Shown here piece by piece: positions 41,387-49,735 of a DNA stretch of 64,000 nucleotides. The stretch is taken from positions 51,975-115,974 of the forward strand of contig JAJFLE010000084.1 of NCBI GenBank assembly GCA_021772835.1. The letters are read 5' to 3'. Both the position numbers and the translations under genes were made by a program. The stretch is from Mariprofundus sp. Lineage in GTDB: Bacteria; Pseudomonadota; Zetaproteobacteria; Mariprofundales; Mariprofundaceae. Each line of letters opens with the position of its first letter. Positions within the stretch are counted from its first letter, which is position 1. Below the pieces are notes generated by a model that saw only the letters and a program-made list of their open reading frames with translations, was not told the DNA's origin and ran no database searches.

Positions 41387-41620
41387 TTAGCTTTCGCACG
41401 TGCCGCAGGCACCACCGGGTTTCACACCCAGTTTAATCAGGATCTTTTCCATCAGGCACCAGCGGGTAAATCCGGACTGAAACAGGTTGGCACCGACAAA
41501 CAGCGTAAACCATAACCAGGTAGGTTCATTCAATACCGTTCCGTTATACACCGAACTCAAAAGCACCGACAGCATGATAAAAAATCCTGCAATAATTCTA
41601 ATTAATCTTTCTGTAGTCAT
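41387..41620 (-). CDS. DUF2892-type small membrane protein
   Basis: A 77-residue protein with two helices and the DUF2892 pattern ERLIRIIAGFFIMLS...NLFQSGFTRWCLMEKILIKLG. It ends GGACGTCES with a Cys pair typical of this YgaP-tail-like family. It has a good GAGG ribosome site and is first in the export cluster, after a 12-codon leader ORF. Confidence 0.8.
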   Translation of the reverse strand: MTTERLIRIIAGFFIMLSVLLSSVYNGTVLNEPTWLWFTLFVGANLFQSGFTRWCLMEKILIKLGVKPGGACGTCES

Positions 41621-41637
41621 GAGGATAACTCCCTTCT

Positions 41638-41676
41638 TTATATTGTTCCGGTCATAAATGACCTGTTGCTCTTCAT
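41638..41676 (-). CDS. 12-codon upstream leader ORF
   Basis: A strong ribosome site AAAGGAGA is followed 5 bases later by ATG and the peptide MKSNRSFMTGTI, stopping 17 bases before the DUF2892 start. Whether the peptide matters or the ORF controls translation of the cluster is unknown; there is no run of one amino acid as in classical attenuators. Confidence 0.35.
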   Translation of the reverse strand: MKSNRSFMTGTI

Positions 41677-41851
41677 TTCTCTATCTCCTTTGATAGTGAA
41701 TGGCCTGCAATTATTCACTGCTGCCAATGATCAGAATCAAAAGTTTTTCATTGTAGAGAATGCCTTTGATCAACGCTTATCTATACATGCTGAATAGTTA
41801 CGATTGCTTTATAATTAACCGTCATCTCTCCCATGGATGTTTACAACGGTA

Positions 41852-42310
41852 TCAGCGTTTAAGTCCTATCAGTTTATCTGCAATAAGCTTCAGTGTTCTG
41901 ATGGTCGTGGCTTTCTCTTCATCCGGTATATCACTGAGCACTTCCTGCTGAAAATCCCGCACCAGCGGAATCATCACTGCCAGTGCCCTATGTCCGGTTT
42001 CGGTCAAAGCAACGCGAAAACAGCGGCGGTCATCCGGGCACGGATTGCGTTCCACCAGCCTTTTTTTCACCAACCCATCAATGCGACGGGTGATGGTGGT
42101 TTTATCGCGCATGAGCAATGTCGCGATTTCCACCTGTGTCATCGCCCCCTGTTTCATCAGGCGAAACAGGATGCCGAAGTCCTGAGCTGAGAGCGGGTAG
42201 CCGCAAGTTGCAAAACGTCGGGCAATCTCTTCGGTCATCAGAAATGCCGTACGATTTACATTCAGGCCGATGGCCTGCTCCAGTTGAAAATCCAGTATTG
42301 ATTCACTCAT
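41852..42310 (-). CDS. MarR-family transcriptional regulator
   Basis: A 152-residue winged-helix repressor. The recognition region QVEIATLLMRDKTTITRRIDGLVKKRLVERNPCPDDRRCFRV is typical of MarR. The ATG at 42310 follows AGGAGAGAA; the earlier frame start is not conserved. The palindromes at 42333-42360 lie immediately upstream and are likely its operators. Same strand as the export cluster 232 bp downstream, so that cluster is a candidate target. Confidence 0.88.
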   Translation of the reverse strand: MSESILDFQLEQAIGLNVNRTAFLMTEEIARRFATCGYPLSAQDFGILFRLMKQGAMTQVEIATLLMRDKTTITRRIDGLVKKRLVERNPCPDDRRCFRVALTETGHRALAVMIPLVRDFQQEVLSDIPDEEKATTIRTLKLIADKLIGLKR

Positions 42311-42332
42311 CTTTCTCTCCTGTGGGGCGAAC

Positions 42333-42360
42333 ACTAATCGCATTAGTTGTATATTACAAC
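42333..42360. promoter_or_regulatory. Twin palindromes, probable MarR operator
   Basis: Two perfect 15-bp palindromes share two bases: ACTAATCGCATTAGT (42333-42347) and GTTGTATATTACAAC (42346-42360). They sit between the divergent marR-type gene and rlmJ, 22 bp from the marR start, which is the usual autoregulatory operator position. Confidence 0.65.
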
Positions 42361-42430
42361 AGTTGCCAGCTACATCTCATGTCGGACATCCCTGCTATGC
42401 AGCAATAAACAATCCATTCAGGGTGCGCCC

Positions 42431-43276
42431 ATGCTCAGTTATCAGCACACTTACCATGCAGGCAATCATGCCGATGTATTGAAACATATCATTCTCGGTG
42501 ATGTCGTAGCTGGCATGTTCAACAAAGAAACACCGCTGTTTCTGCTCGATGCCTTTGCCAGTCGTGGCATTTATGACCTGAACTCTGCTGAAGCACTGAA
42601 GAACAGGGAATTTGATACCGGTATCGGAAAACTGTGGCCACTGCGTCACTATAAGAACCCTGAAGGTGTATCACGCTGGTTTAAACTGGTCGCATCAAAA
42701 AACCCGGATGGCATTTTTTCCCGCTTTCCCGGCTCCACCGCCCTGCTGCACGACATGGCACGCGACCATGACCGATTGAGTGCCTGTGATTTACACCCGC
42801 AGGAATTCGATAATCTGCGTCACTCTTTTCAGGCCAGCCGCAGGTTCAACCTGCTTAAACGTGATGCCTTTGAGGCATTGAAAGCACTGCTGCCGCCGAA
42901 AGAGAAACGAGGCCTTGTGTTCATTGACCCATCCTACGAGGTGAAAGAGCAGTATCGTGCTGTTGCCAAAGCGGTCATTGAAGCGCACCGCCGTTTTGCC
43001 ACCGGCGTTTATGTCATCTGGTACCCGCTGTTGCCGGCAAACCGCCACAATGATCTGCTCAATGATCTCAAACGCTCAGGCATTCGCAAAATCCTGCGCC
43101 TGGAACTTGATTGCTGTGAGACCTTCCCTGATATGCAGATGAGCGGATCAGGTTTGCTTATCGTCAATCCGCCCTGGCATGCAGAACAGACCATGAAAGA
43201 GTCACTGGACTGGATCTGCAAGCATCTGACCCATGGCAAAGGTAAAAAACAGTTCAACTGGCTGGTAGCAGAGTAA
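42431..43276 (+). CDS. rlmJ: 23S rRNA (adenine-2030-N6)-methyltransferase RlmJ
   Basis: A 281-residue SAM enzyme. The start MLSYQHTYHAGNHADVLKH is diagnostic, and VFIDPSYEVKEQY carries the DPPY-type motif (as DPSY). Length matches the family (280). The start at ATG 42431 is fixed by the conserved N-terminus, although the frame is open to 42347. Divergent from the MarR gene. Confidence 0.95.
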   Translation: MLSYQHTYHAGNHADVLKHIILGDVVAGMFNKETPLFLLDAFASRGIYDLNSAEALKNREFDTGIGKLWPLRHYKNPEGVSRWFKLVASKNPDGIFSRFPGSTALLHDMARDHDRLSACDLHPQEFDNLRHSFQASRRFNLLKRDAFEALKALLPPKEKRGLVFIDPSYEVKEQYRAVAKAVIEAHRRFATGVYVIWYPLLPANRHNDLLNDLKRSGIRKILRLELDCCETFPDMQMSGSGLLIVNPPWHAEQTMKESLDWICKHLTHGKGKKQFNWLVAE

Positions 43277-43383
43277 ATAGACTTCACTGCTGCCACATTC
43301 TTTGTCGGAAAGATAATCCGATCCTCTGAATAAGGCAGATACGCATTATTCAAATATTTAAATATTCAACTACAGGTACCATA

Positions 43384-44028
43384 ATGGTCCAAACAGTTAC
43401 CACCGACAACGGCTCTTCGAACAAGTTCGACCGCATCGTCAATGATCTTGCCGAAACAGGTCTGTCGATCTGCGATGATTTTTTACCCCCGCTACTGGTC
43501 AGCAGCATGGCTCAGGAGATCAGGGAGTTATGGCAACTGGGTGAATTTCGCCACGCAGGTGTCGGCAAAGGCACATCGCTGCAACTCAGGCCCGATATTC
43601 GCAACGACCGCATCCACTGGCTCGACACTGAAAACCCCAGCAGTGTGCAGCGACCTTATCTCCTCGAACTGGAAACACTGAGAAACTATATTAATCGCAG
43701 CCTGTTTATGGGGTTGTTTGAATTTGAGGGCCACTTCACCCTCTACCCGCAGGGAGCTTTCTATGGTGTCCACTATGATCGTTTTATCAGCTCACTCGAA
43801 CGCGTAGTCACCTGTATCCTCTATCTTAATCATGGCTGGCAGCCCGAAGATGGCGGCGCATTGAACATTCACTCAGGCGCCAAGCCATGCATCCTGCCCC
43901 TGCCTATGCAGGTCTTGCCGCAGGGCGGGCGTCTGGTCACCTTTATCAGCGATCGCTTTCCTCATGAAGTATTACCCGCCAACCGCGACCGTCTGAGCCT
44001 GACCGGCTGGTTCCGCGTCCGACCATAA
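43384..44028 (+). CDS. 2OG-Fe(II) oxygenase, prolyl-hydroxylase type
   Basis: A 214-residue double-stranded beta-helix dioxygenase. Iron ligands H-x-D in GVHYDRF (about residue 135) and a distal His in FPHEVLPA, with Arg for 2-oxoglutarate in DRLSLTGWFRVRP. The overall pattern resembles the bacterial PHD2-like hydroxylases, one of which in Pseudomonas hydroxylates a proline of EF-Tu (literature knowledge). The substrate here is inferred, not shown. Confidence 0.82.
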   Translation: MVQTVTTDNGSSNKFDRIVNDLAETGLSICDDFLPPLLVSSMAQEIRELWQLGEFRHAGVGKGTSLQLRPDIRNDRIHWLDTENPSSVQRPYLLELETLRNYINRSLFMGLFEFEGHFTLYPQGAFYGVHYDRFISSLERVVTCILYLNHGWQPEDGGALNIHSGAKPCILPLPMQVLPQGGRLVTFISDRFPHEVLPANRDRLSLTGWFRVRP

Positions 44029-44071
44029 AGACAATTTACCGCAGCAGACCCAGAGGAAAAATGTTTTTTTA

Positions 44072-44353
44072 TTATTTATACAGGCAGAGGTATGCGGTCT
44101 GTTCCTTGACGCGAACGCCGAACGACTGATCGGCTTCAATCATAAACTCATCCCCTGCGACAAAGCTCATCCAGCCATCAGAACCCGGCAGCTTCACATC
44201 CATAGCTCCGGATGTTACCGACATAATTTCTTTACTGGATGTAGCAAATTCATATTCACCTTCGGCCATCACGCCTACCGTTGCCGGACCATCAGCCGTT
44301 TCAAATGCGATGGATTTCACTTTGCCATCAAAGTATTCATTGCTTTTAAACAT
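44072..44353 (-). CDS. ppnP: Pyrimidine/purine nucleoside phosphorylase PpnP
   Basis: A 93-residue cupin-like enzyme (YaiE family) splitting several nucleosides with phosphate. [15 protein letters not shown], the [16 protein letters not shown] stretch and the ending [12 protein letters not shown] are family marks. ATG 44353 is chosen because AAGGA lies just before it; the upstream 14 codons are not conserved. Confidence 0.9.
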   Translation of the reverse strand: MFKSNEYFDGKVKSIAFETADGPATVGVMAEGEYEFATSSKEIMSVTSGAMDVKLPGSDGWMSFVAGDEFMIEADQSFGVRVKEQTAYLCLYK

Positions 44354-44451
44354 AGTATATTCCTTGTTGAATCGAAATAAGAACCTGAAAATCAATCAAT
44401 GCGCAGAATAAACGTAAAACAACCGGAGGCAAGTTGGGATAGAAGACAGGA

Positions 44452-46338
44452 TCAGGGTTTCATCAGGTCACTGTCAGGCACGATGCGCAGCGGCAACAGA
44501 TCACTCTTGCCAGTGATGATGGGCGATTCATCCACACGCAGGCAGGCTCCGGCATAACGCCCCTCAACGACGAAGGTACTGACCTGCAGATGATGCCGAC
44601 CTATCTGCGGCAGTTTGAAATACGCCTGATACATCAGGTCACGATCCTCAAACTGACCGGATGTTTCCTCAATCACCTGTTCGCCGCGACCGATGATGCT
44701 GATATTTGAGCCGCAGCGACCGACGATCGGCTTGGTCACATAACCCTTGCGCCGCAGATCCGGGGTCAGACTGAACTGGGCATCAAGCAGGCCGAAATGA
44801 TCGGGGAACAATTCCCATAACACCGGCAGTATCGCCTTGTTGCTCGGCACCAGTGTCCACAACGGCTCGAACACCTTGACATCCTTACGCAGCAACACAT
44901 CAACCAGTCGCGGCTTTGCATACCTCTGCACACCTGGCGCATCGGGTAGCTGCAGTTGTTCATCTTCATCGCACTCGGCGCGCAACTGATCAAGCGCAGT
45001 CTCCCAGGCCCAGGTTTTCCAGACAATCCGGATACGCTCACCATCCCGATCCACAACGTTACCCGCCGCGTCCCAGGCCAGATCGTTTAATCCCCGGATC
45101 ACTTTGCAGGGAATACCAGCCTCTTCAATGGCCGACTTCATATACAAAGCGTGATAAGTCTCTTCCATGTCATTGTCCTGCATAATATGAAGCACACTAT
45201 CGGCAGCACTTTTTTTCCATGCATGCACCAGCATCTCATGCAGATGGTCGCCCGGATCACGGCCATCCCGCACACCGTGCAGATCAGCCCAGCGCCCCTG
45301 CACATGTCCGCATTCCATATAACAGGATGCCGAGTCGGCGTTGTATTCATACACCTTCACACCATGCTCGCTGACCGAAAAGTCGAGGCGACCGGTAATC
45401 ATGTGGTTGCGGCGGTCATTCCATGACTGACGCAGGCGCGGCCAGAGCAGACGCGGAAAGCCAAAGCGTTCCAGTAGCACGTCACTCTCCAGCACATGAT
45501 CGGTTGCCTGCATAAACATCGCATGCATCTCGTTACTGGCATGACGAATCTCCTTCATGGCCGATTCGGACATACAAAAATAGATCGACTGGTCCTGAAG
45601 TTGTTTTGTCAGCCTGTAGCCACCCATAAACGTGACAAAAGCCCTCTCTTCAGGCTGCAGCTTATGGATGTCGGGTTTATCGGCCACATGTTCACTGTCC
45701 GGCAGCCTTCTCTCCTGCAGGTTGAACAGTGCCATATCCAGCGGCGAAAAACTCTCGGCATGCGTATCATCATCGGTCTGAATCACCCAGCCCAGTATGA
45801 CCGCATCATCATAAGAACATTCAATCCGGTAAGCACCATCCTCACGGATATGCGCGCGCAACTCCCGCGAATAGTGCTGACCCTTTGCCCACACATGGTG
45901 ACTGACATTTTGCTCCACGATACGGATGCGATCAGCAAACACCTCGGTGATGATGGCTACATGGCCGGTCTCCTCGAATTCGCCACCCTCCTCCCAGATC
46001 AGCATACAGCCCGGTTCAGGGTGACGCAGTGAACCGTTACGGAAAGAGCGTAGCGGCAGCAGCGTATGATCCCTGAGCGAGCGCATGCTACGCAGATAAA
46101 AGATATCATAAGCCATGGGAATATTGTCAAAGGTGCAACCGTTGTTCAGGTATATCCAGCGTCGTGCAAACTCCACGCACTGCCATTTATAACCCATAAA
46201 AATGCCATCGACATAACTGCGATAGGCGCGGCGATCAGGGAACTCCTGCTCATCAACAGAGTGATAGTCAGAGGAGTAAACCGGCACGTTTCCGGGTGCA
46301 TAACCGAGTAAGGTATTAAATTTGGCAGATGGACTCAC
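44452..46338 (-). CDS. gss: Bifunctional glutathionylspermidine amidase/synthetase
   Basis: A 628-residue protein like E. coli Gss. The N-terminal CHAP-type amidase (to about 195) has the nucleophile Cys in KWQCVEFARR and His in TGHVAIITE. The C-terminal ATP-grasp synthetase (from about 215) has the segments YEYNADSASCYMECG and KPIVGRCGSNISI. It makes and hydrolyses glutathionylspermidine. The start is taken at GTG 46338 (SPSAKFNTLLGYAPG) with GGAGG just upstream; the longer TTG start is unlikely. Divergent from glgP. Confidence 0.93.
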   Translation of the reverse strand: MSPSAKFNTLLGYAPGNVPVYSSDYHSVDEQEFPDRRAYRSYVDGIFMGYKWQCVEFARRWIYLNNGCTFDNIPMAYDIFYLRSMRSLRDHTLLPLRSFRNGSLRHPEPGCMLIWEEGGEFEETGHVAIITEVFADRIRIVEQNVSHHVWAKGQHYSRELRAHIREDGAYRIECSYDDAVILGWVIQTDDDTHAESFSPLDMALFNLQERRLPDSEHVADKPDIHKLQPEERAFVTFMGGYRLTKQLQDQSIYFCMSESAMKEIRHASNEMHAMFMQATDHVLESDVLLERFGFPRLLWPRLRQSWNDRRNHMITGRLDFSVSEHGVKVYEYNADSASCYMECGHVQGRWADLHGVRDGRDPGDHLHEMLVHAWKKSAADSVLHIMQDNDMEETYHALYMKSAIEEAGIPCKVIRGLNDLAWDAAGNVVDRDGERIRIVWKTWAWETALDQLRAECDEDEQLQLPDAPGVQRYAKPRLVDVLLRKDVKVFEPLWTLVPSNKAILPVLWELFPDHFGLLDAQFSLTPDLRRKGYVTKPIVGRCGSNISIIGRGEQVIEETSGQFEDRDLMYQAYFKLPQIGRHHLQVSTFVVEGRYAGACLRVDESPIITGKSDLLPLRIVPDSDLMKP

Positions 46339-46548
46339 AGCGCCTCCACAACATGCAATCAATTGCTATCGCAAGTATATCCACCAACAACATCAGGGCC
46401 ATCAGCAACATCAGGGATCCCCATAGAAAAACGCCGTTGGATGAACAACAGCCATTACAGCAGCAACCGGTGTTATCAGGTGCTGGCAGGATACAAGTAT
46501 GGCGGAAAAACCCCCTTTCACCTAACATACAAATCGCAGGAGTTCATT

Positions 46549-48264
46549 ATGCTCAGAGAATTCACACGCAACGAGCGCATTGCCTATTTCTCGATGGAGA
46601 TCGCACTGCACAATGATATACCCACCTATAGCGGTGGCCTCGGCGTACTGTCAGGCGACACCATACGCTCAGCTGCTGATCTGGAGATGCCTATGGTGGC
46701 TGTCACGCTGGTCAGTCGGAGCGGATATTTCCATCAATCGGTTGATGATCAGGGCAGGCAGAGCGAAAATCCTGACCCCTGGTCTCCGGAAAAATATGCC
46801 CGGACCCTGCCTGCCAAAGTTGCCGTGCCCATTGAAGGGCGCAATGTATGGGTCAGCGGCTGGTTATACGTTCTGGAAGGCCACATGGGCTGCAGGCAAC
46901 CGGTGCTGTTGCTCGATACCGATCTGGATGAAAACACAGAGGAAGATCGCCGCATCACCCATTTTCTTTATGGCGGTGATACAAGTTATCGCTTGAAGCA
47001 GGAGATCGTGCTTGGCGTCGGCGGTGTCAGGTTGCTGCACGCGCTGGACTTCAATGTGCGCCAGTATCATTTGAACGAAGGCCACTCTGCCCTGCTTTCC
47101 CTTGAACTGCTGCGCCGTCACGCCTATCCGGCCGATGATCTGCGCCCCGGTGAATCCCCCTATGATATTCCCGCCGTACGTGAGCTGTGCAACTTCACCA
47201 CGCACACACCGGTTGAAGCAGGGCAGGACAAATTTCCCTACGATCTGGTACATCGCCTGCTCGATGACTTTATTGACGACAAAACCCTGAAGAATCTTGC
47301 CGGTCAGGATCAGCTGAACATGACCCGATTGGCAATGAATATGAGTGATTATGTCAATGGTGTGGCCAAAAGACATGCCGAAGTATCACGGAAAATGTTT
47401 CCCGGTTATCGTGTACGTGCCATCACTAACGGCGTTCATCCTCACACATGGGCAAGTATTCCGTTTCGCAAGCTCTATGACGAACACCTGCCCGGCTGGT
47501 GTCACGAGCCGGAGCAACTCGTACGCAGCGACTGCTGCATTCCCGGGCAGGAGATCTGGCAGGCCCATGTCGAGGCCAAAGCGGAACTGATTTCATTTGT
47601 CGAAGAATCGTGCTCCATCACCCTGGATGCAGCCCTTCCCATTCTCGGTTTCGCCCGCCGCATGACCGCCTACAAACGCCCTGACCTGCTTTTTCAGGAT
47701 ATGGCCCGACTGCGGGAAATTGCCGAACGCAGGCCATTCCAGATCGTGCTCGCCGGCAAAGCGCATCCACGTGATGAGCCGGGTAAGGAACTGATCCGTC
47801 AGCTCTATGAGCACAGACAGCAACTGGCTGACATTATCCCCATCGTGTTCCTGCCCGGTTATGACATGAACATCGCGCTCAAACTGGTCTCCGGTTCCGA
47901 TGTCTGGCTGAACACCCCGCTCAAACCTTTCGAGGCATCCGGCACCAGCGGCATGAAAGCGGCTTTCAACGGTGTGCCGAATCTCTCCGTACTTGATGGC
48001 TGGTGGATTGAGGGCTGTATTGAAGGTGTAACCGGCTGGGCCATCGGTGACAGTTGCGACAACGATGCTGACAGCTGTGATATCGTCAACAGCAGTGATG
48101 CCGACTCGCTGTACCGCAAACTCGATGAAGTCGTGCTTCCTCTCTACCATGAAGACAGGGACGGATGGATTTCCGTCATGCAGGGAGCCATCAGCAAAAA
48201 TGCCTCCATTTTCAACAGCCATCACATGATGCGGCGTTATGCAGCGGATGCATACATACGTTAA
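46549..48264 (+). CDS. glgP: Alpha-glucan phosphorylase, short form
   Basis: A 571-residue GT35 enzyme of the distant-homologue type, releasing glucose 1-phosphate from glycogen. It starts RNERIAYFSMEIALHNDIPTYSGGLG and has the PLP-lysine region EASGTSGMKAAFNGVPN and GFARRMTAYKRPDL. It lacks the long N-terminal DUF3417 domain of many homologues. ATG 46549 is preceded by CAGGAG; the upstream 62 open codons show no conservation. Confidence 0.9.
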   Translation: MLREFTRNERIAYFSMEIALHNDIPTYSGGLGVLSGDTIRSAADLEMPMVAVTLVSRSGYFHQSVDDQGRQSENPDPWSPEKYARTLPAKVAVPIEGRNVWVSGWLYVLEGHMGCRQPVLLLDTDLDENTEEDRRITHFLYGGDTSYRLKQEIVLGVGGVRLLHALDFNVRQYHLNEGHSALLSLELLRRHAYPADDLRPGESPYDIPAVRELCNFTTHTPVEAGQDKFPYDLVHRLLDDFIDDKTLKNLAGQDQLNMTRLAMNMSDYVNGVAKRHAEVSRKMFPGYRVRAITNGVHPHTWASIPFRKLYDEHLPGWCHEPEQLVRSDCCIPGQEIWQAHVEAKAELISFVEESCSITLDAALPILGFARRMTAYKRPDLLFQDMARLREIAERRPFQIVLAGKAHPRDEPGKELIRQLYEHRQQLADIIPIVFLPGYDMNIALKLVSGSDVWLNTPLKPFEASGTSGMKAAFNGVPNLSVLDGWWIEGCIEGVTGWAIGDSCDNDADSCDIVNSSDADSLYRKLDEVVLPLYHEDRDGWISVMQGAISKNASIFNSHHMMRRYAADAYIR

Positions 48265-48309
48265 AACGGAAACCATTTGTGATGAAAAAATTCCGGATGC
48301 GGAGGTAAA

Positions 48310-48675
48310 ATGAGCAGCCAAACGAGATCCAAAAACAGCTCTGTTTCCGCAACCGCCATCATCCTCCGGGCAGTGCACCAGGGACACCTTCCATCATCAC
48401 CCTCTGGCCATGAGGACCTGATCAATACAGGTCAGCGGCCCAAAATTGAAGCATGCGACAAGCAATTGCCCCTAATCATAAGCCAGCTCGCAGTGATTAC
48501 CGCCATCGTTATTCCGTTGACCTTTATAGTCGGTATGTGCGGGATGAATTTCGACCGCGCAGCAGGCCCGTGGAATACGTCTGAACTGGGCTGGAGCTAC
48601 GGCTATCTGCTGATCTGGCTGCTTATGATTGCCATTGCCGCAGTGATGGGAGTCTATTTCAAACGTAAAGGGTAG
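48310..48675 (+). pseudogene. CorA-type Mg transporter remnant
   Basis: A 121-codon ORF whose last 65 residues are the CorA C-terminus: first membrane helix, the GMN signature (GMCGMNFD), second helix and basic tail VYFKRKG. The large cytoplasmic funnel domain of a normal CorA (about 250 residues) is missing. The first 55 residues look like scrambled sequence rather than a shortened domain. It is probably a decayed gene, though a small membrane protein could still be made. Confidence 0.7.
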
Positions 48676-48681
48676 TTTTAA

Positions 48682-48835
48682 GGATGCTCTGAAAAAGTCA
48701 GAGTATCCTGCGGAATATGGATGTCCCGCCAATATCAAGCACTGACAGTGCTTGATATTGTAAGCAAAGGAAAAACTACGCTTTTGCCTTTGCGTGCGGA
48801 ATAACTTCAGGATGAAGTTATTCAGATCATCCCTA
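48682..48835. repeat. Hairpin-cluster element with terminal inverted repeats (MITE-like)
   Basis: Ends GGATGCTCTGAA and TTCAGATCATCC match as inverted repeats in 11 of 12 positions. Inside are a GGAT-CTCTGA/TCAGAG-ATCC hairpin, the perfect AATATCAAGCACTG/CAGTGCTTGATATT palindrome, GCAAAGG/CCTTTGC and GAATAACTTC/GAAGTTATTC. No ORF. Related single hairpin at 32116. Confidence 0.65.
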
Positions 48836-48893
48836 AGACTGCCTGCGCAGCCCCCTTGCACAGCACCTGCGTTGGCATGAAACACTAAACCGG

Positions 48894-49511
48894 TTATCGG
48901 TTTGTACTATCACGGCTGAATTTCAACAATGGCAGTTCCCGCACCTCTATCGGCATCTCCCTGATCTTGTCATAGGTCCGGCGCATGCGGCGGATCGGCC
49001 ACCAGTCATACAGATAGATCTGAATCGGGCGCCACATTGCCACCCAACCGCAGATCAGCAACCCTTCCTCAGCGATATCACGTATCAGCGCCGAATCCAG
49101 TGTAGTGATCAGCAACTCGCGCGCGGCAAGACAACCGAACAGGAACAACAACCCTATCAACAGGGAGGTGCGCCCCTGCAACAGCATAAAGCGCAGATTC
49201 ATATCGGCATGGTGAGCACGGTAACTGAAATAGTTGCGGACTGCCTCGGGAATTGAGACAACATCTTCACTGTGACACTGCTGTGCTGGCAGATGAATCA
49301 ACAATTTCATTGGCGTGGCCAAAGGAAAGTCCTGTACCATATCCACGATATAACTCTCGGCATCGCTATCCAGATCCTTCTCAATGAATGGAGCAGGATC
49401 AAGCGAGTTGAACAACTGGCGTGCTTCGCTCAGCCGCAATTCGACAAGATAGTGCTCCCCCTCACGGCTATAGTGGCTGGCCAAGTGATGTGCGGGCGAA
49501 AAGAGACGCAT
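48894..49511 (-). CDS. Conserved two-helix membrane protein of unknown function
   Basis: A 205-residue protein. A cytoplasmic N-terminal half (SREGEHYLVELRLSEARQLFNSLDPAPFIEKDLDSDAESYI) is followed by two membrane helices (about 110-130 and 143-165) and a basic tail WWPIRRMRRTYDKIREMPIEVREL. I recognise the pattern from conserved hypothetical proteins but know no function. Convergent with the CorA remnant, divergent from hemF. Confidence 0.75.
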   Translation of the reverse strand: MRLFSPAHHLASHYSREGEHYLVELRLSEARQLFNSLDPAPFIEKDLDSDAESYIVDMVQDFPLATPMKLLIHLPAQQCHSEDVVSIPEAVRNYFSYRAHHADMNLRFMLLQGRTSLLIGLLFLFGCLAARELLITTLDSALIRDIAEEGLLICGWVAMWRPIQIYLYDWWPIRRMRRTYDKIREMPIEVRELPLLKFSRDSTNR

Positions 49512-49735
49512 CACGCTTTACCTGTGCAATTCGGCTGGATGCCATCGAGCCATAAACGGTGTCTTCTCTTCCGGTATGCTTGTCTCATGACTCCAAGTCT
49601 AAAACAGGGCGTGAGGAAAAGACATCGGCCGGCATAAAAAGTGATAGCATGCATCAGGATAACAGTCCGTTGTACTTGAACCCTGCACAGTTGCCCACCA
49701 TAGTTAGGACAACCCACAAAAAAGGACACCTCCAC

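Noticed and set aside
46363..46548. N-terminal extension of glgP upstream of ATG 46549
   Set aside because: The extra 62 codons overlap the gss promoter region, show no family similarity, and a good ribosome site precedes the inner ATG.
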